A DNA stretch of 64,000 nt from Thiolinea disciformis DSM 14473 (GTDB taxonomy: Bacteria; Pseudomonadota; Gammaproteobacteria; Thiotrichales; Thiotrichaceae). The number at the start of each line of letters is the position of its first letter. Positions within the stretch are counted from its first letter, which is position 1. The notes under the pieces were generated by a model, which was not told the origin of the DNA, made no database searches, and was given only the letters and a program-made list of their open reading frames with translations. This document shows, in pieces, positions 28,843-38,698 of the stretch. Position numbers and translations under genes: made by a program. The stretch spans positions 1 through 64,000 of the forward strand of contig NZ_AQVE01000009.1 of NCBI RefSeq assembly GCF_000371925.1. The letters are read 5' to 3'.

Positions 28843-28886
28843 ACCCCGCATTAAATCTAGTGTTTTAGCGGGGTGAATTTTTTTTT
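28843..28886 (+). terminator. Rho-independent terminator after lysS
   Basis: A 7-bp GC-rich stem (ACCCCGC/GCGGGGT) with an 18-base loop is followed by nine T residues, 16 bp after the lysS stop. Confidence 0.85.
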
Positions 28887-28952
28887 AAAGCTTGCTGATG
28901 GTGAGCTTGTCCAACCAAACGCTAGTAGATAGTGAGGGGATTTAAAAACTCA

Positions 28953-29702
28953 CTACTTCCTATAAGGCTTTAGCAATACATTCCAGCTATTGGCTAGATT
29001 CGCATACTCCTCTTCACATAATTCAGCACGTTCAGTGGGAAAACCTGCGATTTTTTTGACAGCCGCATACTTTTTTGGATCACTGCCATACACATGGCAT
29101 AAGCTAGTATATAAACGCTGTTCGTCTAAACTGTGCTCATCCCAAAGATCCTCGTCATTCAATACTTTACGATCAGCACTGACAAGGTCAAAGAAGCCCG
29201 CCGCATCTAAAATGGTTTCTTGTCCATCCTCGAAATACTCACTTAAAATCACACTCGCCAAGCCATCCGCCGCGTCCTCTTCCTTACCCACCACAGGCAA
29301 GGCATACCGATCAATCAAGGCGTGCGCGACCTCGTGAATTAACATATAACTCAAGGTTTGGATTGCTGCTTCGGTAGGGGAAATATCTAAATCTGCTTTC
29401 GCTTTGCTAAATAAAGCCTTTATTTCTGTCACGAAGGCATAAGACATAATGATTTCACTACGCTCAGGATCATACGCGGCATCATCCTCATCACTAAACA
29501 CCACCTTCAAACCTTTTGGAAATTTAAAATGCGCATTCAGTGTGCTAAATAATGCTTTTAAGGATTCAGACTGTTGCAAGTCTTGCTGCATGGCCTGAGC
29601 GGTTTTAGAAGGCTGATACACCACTGCCAAATCCTCTTTGGCATACGCTTGACTACTCGCTAACAGTACGCAAAAACCTAATATTTTTAATAATTTCAGC
29701 AT
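28953..29702 (-). CDS. Exported DUF4344 putative metallopeptidase
   Basis: 249 residues with a signal peptide (about 1-21, cut after QAYA) and a zinc-protease-like HEVAH motif (HExxH) in MLIHEVAHALIDRYALPVVGKEEDAADGLA. The downstream Glu-Asp-Ala-Ala-Asp segment could supply the third zinc ligand. This arrangement is typical of the DUF4344 family, whose substrates are unknown. It stands alone, convergent with lysS and ~200 bp from the DUF349 gene. A periplasmic location is expected. Confidence 0.75.
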   Translation of the reverse strand: MLKLLKILGFCVLLASSQAYAKEDLAVVYQPSKTAQAMQQDLQQSESLKALFSTLNAHFKFPKGLKVVFSDEDDAAYDPERSEIIMSYAFVTEIKALFSKAKADLDISPTEAAIQTLSYMLIHEVAHALIDRYALPVVGKEEDAADGLASVILSEYFEDGQETILDAAGFFDLVSADRKVLNDEDLWDEHSLDEQRLYTSLCHVYGSDPKKYAAVKKIAGFPTERAELCEEEYANLANSWNVLLKPYRK

Positions 29703-29901
29703 AAAAATCGTCCTTAGTATTTTAAGGCAAATAAGCTTGGGATGAGGTAAAGCATAGATCTTTCAAGCTAACAAGCTTTAAGAGCGCGGTACTATTGAAT
29801 TAGCCGAGCGCCAGAATAAACACGCTTACATCGTAAACTCAACAGCATCAGTATGCTGATTGACTTCATACTGACCCGAAACAAGTATCAAGCACCTTGT
29901 G

Positions 29902-32631
29902 TTATGCGCCTGCCAAAGCCTTACGCACCGCTACAATACGCTCTTGCTGACTGGTTAAAGCATCACTTGGCATGGCATTTAAACGATACCAATCCTTTAA
30001 TAATTTCAACGCATTTTGCTCACGATCTTGTGCCGCAGAACGTGAACGCATCGCTTCAGACAAATGCTCGACCTGATACGTCATACGCGCCTGCCGGAAA
30101 GCCTCTGGCGTAGGTAAATTCAGCAATAGTTCCAATTGTAAACACAGGTTTTCACCCGCCTTTTGCTGAGCTACCAAGGCGACTTGATCATCATGTAAGG
30201 CTTGTTTGCGCTGCTCCGAGTCTTGTGCCAATTGATCCAGTTCAGCCAACTTACGCTGCCAACGCACGTGATTAGCACGCTCACGTAAGGCTAATTCAGC
30301 ACGCTGGAAACGCTCTTCCAACTTGATATGTACCGATTTAGGAATATCGCGAATTGCTTGAAAGGCTTTACGCTGCTCGTCAACTTGTGCATAAGCAGCA
30401 CTAAAAGCTTCACCTTCCAGTGTTTGGAGAGCCTCCAATTCAGCACAAATGGCATTTTTACGTGCAATACGCTCATCTTGCTCAGAACGTTGGGCTTGGC
30501 GCGATTCACGCAGACGCTCAAACACCTTATCTAAAGAAGATTGGAATTGCTTCCAAATGCGCTGTTCATCTTTGGGGCGTGAAGGCACGCTAATTTGCCA
30601 ACGGCTGCGTAATTGCTTGGCTTTTTCCACCGCATCTTGCACATCCGCTTGCTCGGATAGCGCGAGCGCCGTATTCGCTAAGCCTTGGCGCAATTGGAAA
30701 TTACGCTCACGCTCTTGATTTAACTGCCCATCCAACGCATCCATGGCTGCATTAAAACGGTCATTGATTGGCTTCCATTCTTTATGACCGACCGTACCAC
30801 ATTCTTTCCAAGCCTTACGCAAACGATTAATCGCCTGCGTAATATCCTGCCATTTAGCAGCTTGCCAATCGGTTTGCACATAAAGATTTTCTAGCTCAGC
30901 ACAAATCGCTTCACGCGCTTTTAAATGCGCTTCACGTTCATTGGCCTGCTCAGCAAAGTGCTGCTTGCTGACTTCATAAGCCGCATTCACCTTGCTATCA
31001 AACACCTTCCACTGCTTGCGCTGCTGCCCCGGTTCCATGTGCGCTAATTTACGCCATTCTTCGCGCAACGCTTTAATTTCACGCGCCCGCACTTGAGGGT
31101 CTAAACTTTCATCATTCTCTAACCATTGCGCGGTTTCAATCAAATGTTCACGGGCTTGATCCGTGCCCCAACGCCGCCAATCTTTTAACTCTAAAATCAA
31201 AGGCGTCGCTGCTTTCAAACGCCCTTTCATTTCGTTTAACTCACGCGCAGGAAGATCGGTATGATCTTGCAGGAGCTGTGATAATTTACGGTGTAAATCG
31301 ATTGCTTCCCCGTATTGCTCAGCTTCTAAATCGGCCTCCATTTGCGCTAATTCGGCCTTGAGGCTAGCAATAGTCTGATCACGTTGCGCAATTTGCTTTT
31401 GCAAACGCGCATTTAAGCTACTCATCGCTTGTTGGAAACGTATTTCGAGCTGTTGAATAGCCTGTTGCAAGCCTTGCGGGCGCTTGATTTTCACCCAATC
31501 CGCTTGCAGCTCAGTCACTTTTGCGGATTGCACTGGCTTCTCGCTTTGACGCATCACCTCGGCACGCTGCAAGCATTGGTGCAATTGATCCAAACCTGCC
31601 ATTTGCTTAGCTAGTGCATCACGCGCCTCGGTCAAATACATAAATTGCTCAAGCCAACGCTGATTGAGTCTCGCCTGTAACTCGCCTTTAATCGTTTCCG
31701 CTTTGACCCAACGCTCTTGCAAAGCCTCAATTTGCTGGTCAATTTGCTCGCTAGATAAGAGCTGCTCACCCTGCTCCAACTGTTTTTGCAAGGCAAGACC
31801 ATCTTTTAAGCATTGCTCAAAAATAGCCAAACGCGGAGCTTCCACCGCTTGCTCTGCTTCATAAACTTGTAAACGCTCGGTAAAGGTTTTATCCGCTTTA
31901 GCAAAGCGCTCACTCAAGTCTGGGGAGATTGCTGGATTTTCGGCTGTGGCTTGCTTACGCCAACTTTCCAATAAGACTTTATGGCGTGTACGATCTTGCG
32001 CCCACTGCCCCGTGGAGCCGAGCTTTTCTAAATCAGCACAGAGGCTTTCTAGGGCTTGTCTCGCTTGTTCGCGTGCCTGCTCTTGAGCAGTACGATCTTT
32101 GACTAACTGGCGCAAGCGCTTATTATTGTGGCCGTAATGCTTTTCAAGCTGACGTAATAACTCTAAATCTTGTAAGCGCGTAGCCGCTTCGATTTGCAAT
32201 TCGCGTGCACTGCTATCTTCTGTACTCGCGATGCGGAACAATAACTGTGAATCATCAATTTGCGCCAAGGCCAAACGGCGAATATAGGAATCGCGCTTTT
32301 TGTTTTCTACTAAAGCACGCATTAAGTCGGCTTGGTCTTTCAACCAATCAAAGACTTCCGCGAACAACCTATCCTGACCATAAGTGTTATGCGCCAATGC
32401 CACAACACGCGCACGCGCAATCTCAGCGACTTTGCCACTTTGTTTGCCAAACTTGATTAATAAAGGAATATCAATTAAGCGCGCAATGGCTGCCAAACGC
32501 ACCGCTTCATCAGGATCATTTTGCGCCAATCCTAATAATTCAGCGCTATTGGCTTCCAAACTGGACAGGGCTTGTAAACGGACTTTGGCATCCTTATGTT
32601 GCCACTTAGGCTTAAACAGCGCTCCGAGCAT
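29902..32631 (-). CDS. Large DUF349-repeat coiled-coil protein
   Basis: 909 residues, almost wholly helical, rich in Gln, Glu, Ala, Leu and Lys. The N-terminal ~150 residues look like HEAT-type repeats (RLQALSSLEAN, AVRLAAIARLIDI). The rest has several DUF349 repeats marked by a Trp-Lys-x-x-G/Ala pattern (LRKAWKECGTVGHKEWK, ALREEWRKL, KQLRSRWQ). There is no signal peptide and no membrane segment, so it is cytoplasmic. The start is 21 bp after the metG stop and the two are probably co-transcribed. DUF349 proteins have no agreed function. Confidence 0.85.
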   Translation of the reverse strand: MLGALFKPKWQHKDAKVRLQALSSLEANSAELLGLAQNDPDEAVRLAAIARLIDIPLLIKFGKQSGKVAEIARARVVALAHNTYGQDRLFAEVFDWLKDQADLMRALVENKKRDSYIRRLALAQIDDSQLLFRIASTEDSSARELQIEAATRLQDLELLRQLEKHYGHNNKRLRQLVKDRTAQEQAREQARQALESLCADLEKLGSTGQWAQDRTRHKVLLESWRKQATAENPAISPDLSERFAKADKTFTERLQVYEAEQAVEAPRLAIFEQCLKDGLALQKQLEQGEQLLSSEQIDQQIEALQERWVKAETIKGELQARLNQRWLEQFMYLTEARDALAKQMAGLDQLHQCLQRAEVMRQSEKPVQSAKVTELQADWVKIKRPQGLQQAIQQLEIRFQQAMSSLNARLQKQIAQRDQTIASLKAELAQMEADLEAEQYGEAIDLHRKLSQLLQDHTDLPARELNEMKGRLKAATPLILELKDWRRWGTDQAREHLIETAQWLENDESLDPQVRAREIKALREEWRKLAHMEPGQQRKQWKVFDSKVNAAYEVSKQHFAEQANEREAHLKAREAICAELENLYVQTDWQAAKWQDITQAINRLRKAWKECGTVGHKEWKPINDRFNAAMDALDGQLNQERERNFQLRQGLANTALALSEQADVQDAVEKAKQLRSRWQISVPSRPKDEQRIWKQFQSSLDKVFERLRESRQAQRSEQDERIARKNAICAELEALQTLEGEAFSAAYAQVDEQRKAFQAIRDIPKSVHIKLEERFQRAELALRERANHVRWQRKLAELDQLAQDSEQRKQALHDDQVALVAQQKAGENLCLQLELLLNLPTPEAFRQARMTYQVEHLSEAMRSRSAAQDREQNALKLLKDWYRLNAMPSDALTSQQERIVAVRKALAGA

Positions 32632-32652
32632 ATATCCAATCGCCTCGTTTAA

Positions 32653-34689
32653 TTACTTAACACGCATACCAGGCTCAGCACCTGCATCTGGCGTGAGGAC
32701 AAAAATATCTTTTCCACCAGGACCTGCCGCTAAGACCATGCCTTCGGAAACTCCAAAACGCATTTTACGCGGCGCTAAATTCGCGACCATAACAGTCAAA
32801 CGCCCTTCTAAATCAGCCGGATGGTAGGCTGATTTAATGCCCGCAAATACATTGCGCGTCTCACCCCCCAAATCCAGTGTGAGTTGCACTAATTTATCCG
32901 CCCCTTCTACCGCCGCCGCTTTGACAATCTTGGCAACACGGAAATCCAACTTCGCGAAATCTTCGTATTGAATCGGCGCACTGATCGGGTCATCAGTCAA
33001 ATGCTTAGATTGGGTCACAGGACTTGCCTGTGCCGCCGCCAAAGCTTGCTTATTATCTTCAATCATCGCATCCACCGCCGCCTGTTCCACACGTGTCATT
33101 AAAGGTTTGAAGGTATTAATGCTCGTACCCAATAATGGCTCTTGCACACTCGCCCAGCGCAGCGCGCCTGCATTTAAGAAAGCCTCACTCTCTGCGGCCA
33201 ATTGAGGCAATACTGGTTTTAAGTAAGTAATGATCGCACGGTACAAATTCAAGCCTTGCGTACAAATAGCCTGCACTTCCGCAAGCTTCGTTTCGTCTTT
33301 CGCCAATGCCCACGGTTTTTGCTCATCCACATACTGATTCGCTTTGTCCGCCAACGCCATAATCTCGCGAATCGCTTGGCTATAACGGCGTTGTTCAAAT
33401 GCCTCAGCGATGGATTCGCTGGCTGCGGCAAATTCTTGGTATAAAGCCGGATTAGGCAAGGTAGCAGTTAATCGATTATCAAAGCGCTTGTTAATAAAAC
33501 CAGCGCAGCGTGAGGCAATATTCACTACCTTACCAACCAAATCACTATTCACGCGCTGCTGAAAATCGTCCAAATTCAAATCAATATCATCAACACTATT
33601 ACCTAGTTTGCTGGCAAAGTAATAACGCAAATATTCTGGATTCAAATGACGCAGATAACTTTCGGCTTGAATAAACGTGCCGCGCGATTTTGACATTTTT
33701 GCGCCATTTACCGTTACGAAACCATGGCAAAATACCGCCGTGGGTGTGCGAAAATTTGCGCTTTTTAACAAAGCTGGCCAGAATAAGGTATGGAAATAAG
33801 CAATATCTTTACCAATGAAATGATAAACTTCAGCTTCAGAACCCACTTTCCAAAATTCGTCAAAATTTAAACCACTGCGCGTGCAATAATTTTTGAAACT
33901 GGCTAAATAACCAATGGGGGCATCCAACCAAACGTAAAAATATTTATCCTCAGTATCGGGAATTTTGAAACCCCAATAAGGTGCATCACGCGATACATCC
34001 CAATCGCTTAAGCCTTGATCAGACTCAAACCACTCCATTTGTTTATTGGCAATTTCTTTTTGAACCGCACCACTTTGCAAAAAATCGCGCAAGAAGGCTT
34101 CAAAATTACCTAACTTGAAGAAATAATGCTCGGTTTCTTTTTCGATAGGCTTGGTGCCTGATACGACCGAAACGGCATTTTTCAAATCGGTCGGTGCGTA
34201 AGTAGCACCACAGACCTCACAATTATCGCCATACTGATCGGGCGCACCACAACGCGGGCATTCACCTTTAATGAAACGATCTGGCAAAAACATCTGTGCC
34301 TGTTCGTCATAGGCTTGGCGAATGGTGCGTTTGTCGATGTGGCCATTATTGCGTGCTGCTAAATAAATGTACTCAGAAAACTCGCGATTCTCGTCCGAGT
34401 GTGTTGTGTAATAATTGTCATAGCTAATATTGAAGCCTGCAAAATCGCGAGTATGTTCTTGATACACACGATCAATTAATTGTTGTGGCGTTATTCCATT
34501 TTTCTGTGCACTGAGCATGATCGGCGTGCCATGAGCATCATCCGCGCACACATAATAGCATTCATGCCCACGTAAGCGTTGGAAGCGTGCCCAGATGTCC
34601 GTTTGAATATGCTCAAACATATGCCCCAAGTGGATATTGGCATTGGCATAGGGAAGCGCACTGGTAATGAGGATTTTTCTTGATTTCAT
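32653..34689 (-). CDS. metG: Methionyl-tRNA synthetase with C-terminal tRNA-binding domain
   Basis: 678 residues: a class I catalytic core with the HIGH-type motif ([10 protein letters not shown], ~18-27), zinc-binding cysteines ([18 protein letters not shown], ~139-156), the KMSKSRGTF motif (~331-339), an alpha-helical anticodon domain, and a C-terminal EMAP/Trbp111-like OB fold (~575-678) that aids tRNA binding and dimerisation. It charges initiator and elongator tRNA-Met. It is the first gene of a likely pair with the DUF349 gene. Confidence 0.97.
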   Translation of the reverse strand: MKSRKILITSALPYANANIHLGHMFEHIQTDIWARFQRLRGHECYYVCADDAHGTPIMLSAQKNGITPQQLIDRVYQEHTRDFAGFNISYDNYYTTHSDENREFSEYIYLAARNNGHIDKRTIRQAYDEQAQMFLPDRFIKGECPRCGAPDQYGDNCEVCGATYAPTDLKNAVSVVSGTKPIEKETEHYFFKLGNFEAFLRDFLQSGAVQKEIANKQMEWFESDQGLSDWDVSRDAPYWGFKIPDTEDKYFYVWLDAPIGYLASFKNYCTRSGLNFDEFWKVGSEAEVYHFIGKDIAYFHTLFWPALLKSANFRTPTAVFCHGFVTVNGAKMSKSRGTFIQAESYLRHLNPEYLRYYFASKLGNSVDDIDLNLDDFQQRVNSDLVGKVVNIASRCAGFINKRFDNRLTATLPNPALYQEFAAASESIAEAFEQRRYSQAIREIMALADKANQYVDEQKPWALAKDETKLAEVQAICTQGLNLYRAIITYLKPVLPQLAAESEAFLNAGALRWASVQEPLLGTSINTFKPLMTRVEQAAVDAMIEDNKQALAAAQASPVTQSKHLTDDPISAPIQYEDFAKLDFRVAKIVKAAAVEGADKLVQLTLDLGGETRNVFAGIKSAYHPADLEGRLTVMVANLAPRKMRFGVSEGMVLAAGPGGKDIFVLTPDAGAEPGMRVK

Positions 34690-35053
34690 CGGGAGACTCG
34701 GACTTCTGACTAAGGGCGATAAGGTAACAGGTTGCAGGATTTTGTGCTAGCTGTTGGCGGTTGCTAGCACGCAGCAGCACAACCCAGAATCATCATTCTA
34801 CTACCCTTTGACCTCAATAAAGAGGACATGATCATTAAATTTGCTTCTCACACCCTCACCTTCTCAACGTGACCCTAATGAAAGTTACTTCCTGAGTGCC
34901 CTAATATTTTCAACCCACGCCACATAGGCATACTCACAGGGCGAAGAACACGCTCATGCTTGATAGCGTGCCCTTTACTTGTGCCAATCGACTTTGCCAC
35001 ATCAATAACGTTAAGATAGCCATCCTTACGCCTTCCAAACACAGTTCAACGCA
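34690..35053. other. Intergenic region with a possible gene remnant
   Basis: 364 bp between divergent metG and the radical SAM gene. On the minus strand, 34875-35042 encodes an open stretch of 55 codons from a GTG (RRKDGYLNVIDVAKSIG near its start, ending GHSGSNFH). It looks protein-like but has no ribosome site and no family I can name; the DGYLNV pattern faintly recalls KilA-N domains. It may be a decayed fragment. Promoters for both flanking genes must also lie here. Confidence 0.35.
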
Positions 35054-36004
35054 ATGCAATTTCTAAGATTTTTAAAGATTAAGCCCTCCCACTTCAGACC
35101 TTTAGACAATCTAGAAGCTGCTAAATCACTGTTTAAGCATTCGGTCAATTTAGTAGAAATAGAAGCTTTTTCTTATTGCAATCGGACTTGTTGGTTCTGT
35201 CCCAACTCCTTTATTGATCGCCGATCTACCAATATTTATATGCCTGAAGCGCTCTATATTGCTATTTTGGAGCAATTAGCCGAAATCGACTATGATGGAA
35301 AAATATCTTATAGCCGCTATAATGAGCCATTGGCCGATAAAATTATATTAAAGCGCGTTAAGCAGGCCCGTCACTTATTACCAAAAGCCCACTTACACAC
35401 TAATACCAACGGTGATTATCTTAATAATACCTACTTGCACGAATTAAAAGAAGCTGGCCTTGATAGTTTAAATATTCAAATCTATTTAGCGAATCAGGAG
35501 CATTATGATCATGAGAAAATGCGAAAAACGATGCTCAAGGTTCAAGAACGCCTAGAGCTGACTGGTAAGATTGTAAAAGAAAAGCAAGATGAATGGCTAG
35601 AAGCGCAACTTGACTTTGAAGGTTTAACGATTCGCCAGTATGCACGCAATTTTGATATAAACGGCTGTAGTCGCGGTGATACTTTAGCTATTTTCCAAGA
35701 TTATCAACGCACAGCGCCTTGTTTTTCACCTTTTGAACATTTATATATCGATTACAATGGCAAAGTCATTCCGTGCTGCAATATCCGTTCTGATGTCGAA
35801 TATCACCAACAAGCCATTGTGGGAGATTTAACAAAAGAACCAACGATTTTCCATATTTACGCGGGTAAACCACTCAGTCAATGGCGGAAAAATCTAGTTT
35901 CTTTTTCTAAGAAAGGTGATTTATGTACCAATTGCCGCTTTAATGTGGTGAAACCATCGTTGGCAAATCAATTGGCGAGTCGCTATGCGCAGCAGCTTAT
36001 TTAG
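35054..36004 (+). CDS. Radical SAM protein with SPASM-like C-terminal cysteines
   Basis: 316 residues. The radical SAM cluster motif CxxxCxxC is Cys42-Cys46-Cys49 (SYCNRTCWFCPN), expected to hold the [4Fe-4S] that cleaves S-adenosylmethionine. The C-terminal third carries extra cysteines (PCFSPFEHLYIDYNG, VIPCCNIRSD, GDLCTNCRFN) arranged like a SPASM auxiliary-cluster domain, as in peptide-modifying or metabolite enzymes. No precursor peptide, transporter or partner gene is adjacent. It is noticeably more AT-rich than metG, and its end overlaps by one base a MutS-like tail. Horizontal acquisition is plausible; the substrate is unknown. Confidence 0.8.
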   Translation: MQFLRFLKIKPSHFRPLDNLEAAKSLFKHSVNLVEIEAFSYCNRTCWFCPNSFIDRRSTNIYMPEALYIAILEQLAEIDYDGKISYSRYNEPLADKIILKRVKQARHLLPKAHLHTNTNGDYLNNTYLHELKEAGLDSLNIQIYLANQEHYDHEKMRKTMLKVQERLELTGKIVKEKQDEWLEAQLDFEGLTIRQYARNFDINGCSRGDTLAIFQDYQRTAPCFSPFEHLYIDYNGKVIPCCNIRSDVEYHQQAIVGDLTKEPTIFHIYAGKPLSQWRKNLVSFSKKGDLCTNCRFNVVKPSLANQLASRYAQQLI

Positions 36005-36111
36005 CTCACACCGAAAAAATTAAAACTGCCCTGCAAGCGTTAAGCCCCAATGATTTAACGCCCAATCAGGCTTTGGAAGAGCTTTATCGCTTGTATCAAA
36101 TGCTGACATAA
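36004..36111 (+). pseudogene. Possible C-terminal remnant of mutS
   Basis: Starting at the radical SAM stop codon, in another frame, 35 codons read AHTEKIKTALQALSPNDLTP and then NQALEELYRLYQMLT before TAA. The pattern (alpha-helical lead, then DxLTPxQALExxYxL ending at the stop) closely matches the last residues of bacterial MutS, which end in DSLTPRQALEWIYRLK in E. coli. No other part of MutS is present and there is no start codon. It looks like a relic left when upstream sequence was replaced. The match is from memory; a database comparison would decide. Confidence 0.5.
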
Positions 36112-36147
36112 CGATGTCTGCAATCACCTCATCTGTATAGACATTGG

Positions 36148-38043
36148 TTACATGAGAACATATATTATAGCTGCAAATCCAACTAATCCCCAAACAATAG
36201 CACCCCAAAGCTGCAATGGAGGCTTTGGCATTAATGCCACCTCCCAACCATCCTCCGAAGCACTATCAGTGGAATAGGTTTCCGCCAGTGTATCGGCTTT
36301 ATATTGATCAATTAATACAGCATTACCTATACTAGCCACCGCTTGCCATGTCCATTGTGTTTTAGTTTCAAATATACCATCACCATTACTATCAATCTGT
36401 TGGCTAATAGGGTTCTGATTGGCATCATATACCCATTGTTTGGTTACTGTATTAACCGTCGGTGTGCTTAGTGTCACACCTTGACCATCTTGATATTGAG
36501 TGGTCTGTTCTTTAGACTCAGTACGTAAACCCAACGCATTATAAGTAAGATTTAAATCAAAAGTACGCACAGGTTTATTAGCATTATTATAGGCCGCATT
36601 ATAATGTGCTCTTACCTTACGGATTAAATGCCCATTCGTACCATATTGATAGACATCTTTATAACTCCCAATCACTTGATTATTATTTTGGTAAACACGG
36701 GTCGCGCCTGATAAATAACTATCAGCCGTATAGCTATTAGTTAATTTATTACTGGATTTACTATTACCATTCATATCTAAGTCTTGATAAGTCCGTTCGA
36801 CTATCGCGCCCAGATTATTATAAATGAATTGTGTTAACTCCTTACTGACAAAACCACCCTCACTATTGGTAATTTGCTTGGTTAAGGTGCTTAAATTCCC
36901 TTTAGCATCATAGGTAGAATCAATGGTCACGAGTGTTGTTTTAGTAGCATCCACCACACCATTCACTTCAGTCGTGATTGTTTCAATGACTTGTTGCACT
37001 TGACCTTGATTGGTGTAAGTCATTGTAGACTTGGTAGATTGTGTGGTTTTGGTGCTTAAATCCGCGTTAGTAACATTATGCTGAATCGTATAACCATTGG
37101 CATCATAAACCTTGTTGTCACTCATGATATTAGTTTTAGTGCCAGCCTTATCATAAGTGGTTTGCACCATACTGGTAAGCTGATTTTGATTATTCCATAC
37201 TAGACTTAATTCGATTTTCCCACCTGTACTAGAGGGAGAAGTTACTAGCTGATAGCGACCTTGCGTATCAAAGGTTGCGCTTTCTATTCCGTTAGCGGTG
37301 CTTATTTGTTGCAGCAGACCTTGCGCATCCCATGTGTAAGCAAATGAATCGTTGGTAGAGTTCAAGGTTTTCTTGAGCGGCACATAGGCAGGAAATTTCA
37401 AGCTACCAGCTGATTCGGCTTCTAGACCTTTAATTAACTCCCCTTGGCTAGCCTTTAAGAGGGGACGTTGATACAAACCAGCGCCCACAGATGGATAATA
37501 GACTTGCGCCAGTTGCGAACCAAACACACTGTGATCTTGTTTGAAATCGAGGCTCGTCGTGTTAAGTGCAGCAAGTTTATCCAAACCTGTAGGCAACTGG
37601 ATGCCATCACTTAAATTGGCATTACTATCCAACTCAGCAAGCAAACTTAAACGATTAATCCACTGGTCATAGGGCAATACTTCTAGCGTACCACCAGCCC
37701 GTTGCATTTCTTGTAAGGCATTTTGAGTCGTTAGACCACCCCCTACCATTTGCATCAGACTTGTGTCACCGGCTTGACAAGTCGTTGTACCTATTGCCGT
37801 TTTGCCTAAGTTAAAGCTAATCGTTTCGCCTGATTTACAGGTATATTCGCCTGCTTCATTGGTACGGCCTGTACTACCCTGATTACCTTGATACACTAGG
37901 TTAGTAACACGGGGGGATTTTAAAGTGGCGGTGATTGGGGTGGCGGAGGCAGAGGTATTATCGTCGTTACAGGCGCTGAGGAACACACTGCTAATGACTA
38001 AGGCTAATAATGCGCGGGGATAATTTTTTAGTTGCTGTGACAT
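36148..38043 (-). CDS. YD-repeat-like lipoprotein with a C-terminal membrane helix
   Basis: 631 residues. A lipoprotein signal ends in LSAC (Cys25). The next ~75 residues contain a GQSGxT-like beta domain seen in other exported proteins (YQGNQGSTGRTNEAGEYTC). Residues ~210-590 hold degenerate tandem repeats of the YD/RHS type (for example YDAKGNLSTLTKQ, YDANGYTIQHN, YNALGLRTESK, YDANQNPIS). The last ~30 residues form a hydrophobic segment ending at IIYVLM. No polymorphic toxin domain follows the repeats. The gene is AT-rich and stands in the accessory segment downstream of the radical SAM gene, in convergent orientation. A surface or adhesion role is the best guess. Confidence 0.65.
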   Translation of the reverse strand: MSQQLKNYPRALLALVISSVFLSACNDDNTSASATPITATLKSPRVTNLVYQGNQGSTGRTNEAGEYTCKSGETISFNLGKTAIGTTTCQAGDTSLMQMVGGGLTTQNALQEMQRAGGTLEVLPYDQWINRLSLLAELDSNANLSDGIQLPTGLDKLAALNTTSLDFKQDHSVFGSQLAQVYYPSVGAGLYQRPLLKASQGELIKGLEAESAGSLKFPAYVPLKKTLNSTNDSFAYTWDAQGLLQQISTANGIESATFDTQGRYQLVTSPSSTGGKIELSLVWNNQNQLTSMVQTTYDKAGTKTNIMSDNKVYDANGYTIQHNVTNADLSTKTTQSTKSTMTYTNQGQVQQVIETITTEVNGVVDATKTTLVTIDSTYDAKGNLSTLTKQITNSEGGFVSKELTQFIYNNLGAIVERTYQDLDMNGNSKSSNKLTNSYTADSYLSGATRVYQNNNQVIGSYKDVYQYGTNGHLIRKVRAHYNAAYNNANKPVRTFDLNLTYNALGLRTESKEQTTQYQDGQGVTLSTPTVNTVTKQWVYDANQNPISQQIDSNGDGIFETKTQWTWQAVASIGNAVLIDQYKADTLAETYSTDSASEDGWEVALMPKPPLQLWGAIVWGLVGFAAIIYVLM

Positions 38044-38698
38044 AGCATGTCGTACCTTGACTTTAAATAATAAGATTAAAATATAAACAACTTTTAAAAA
38101 AAAAATTCAAGCTAATTTTTATTAGTTAAAACTTTAGTAGTGCAACTCTACAACTTTAGATACAATAATCTTATCGGATCAGAAACCCTCCATTTTTAGG
38201 ATCATCTTAATTTTTTAAAAAGTTTTTTATTAAAACTTTATCAGGCATATACTTCTACTACGATATATTTAGCATCCTGATGATCAATTATTTAGGCGGC
38301 GCTAGCGATAGCTTCTTGATTCGATTTAACTGATTTTCCAGTTCAATTATCGAGTCAGCAGAATTTTATAGTTAAGAGATAATCAGTCATGATTTAAAAT
38401 ATTTGAAGGATCGATATTCCATGACTACTTGAATCGGTATGGATTAACATTGCAGGACTTTAATTTTTTAAATGAGTAATCACGTTGATGATACTCACTA
38501 ATCCTCGCCAAAAAGCAGTATAGGGGGTTAAGGCGGAGCACGTAAACTACCTCAATACTTTGCACTTGAGCACAGTCTCATTTTATTGCACCATGATCAC
38601 GACTTCATACAACTCAGCACAATCAATAAACAACTTAAATACCAACACTTGTTTAGCACCCACTCGATATCGGTTTTTTAAACCCAAGGAGTTCGCCC
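38044..38698. other. Long AT-rich intergenic region
   Basis: 655 bp between the divergent lipoprotein gene and the MBL hydrolase gene. The first ~300 bp are very AT-rich with A- and T-runs. The rest has near-random composition and only short open frames (for example ~38 codons on the minus strand around 38423-38539). I found no tRNA, terminator or repeat. A GGAG ribosome site lies just before the hydrolase start. It may be decayed DNA belonging to the accessory segment. Confidence 0.5.
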
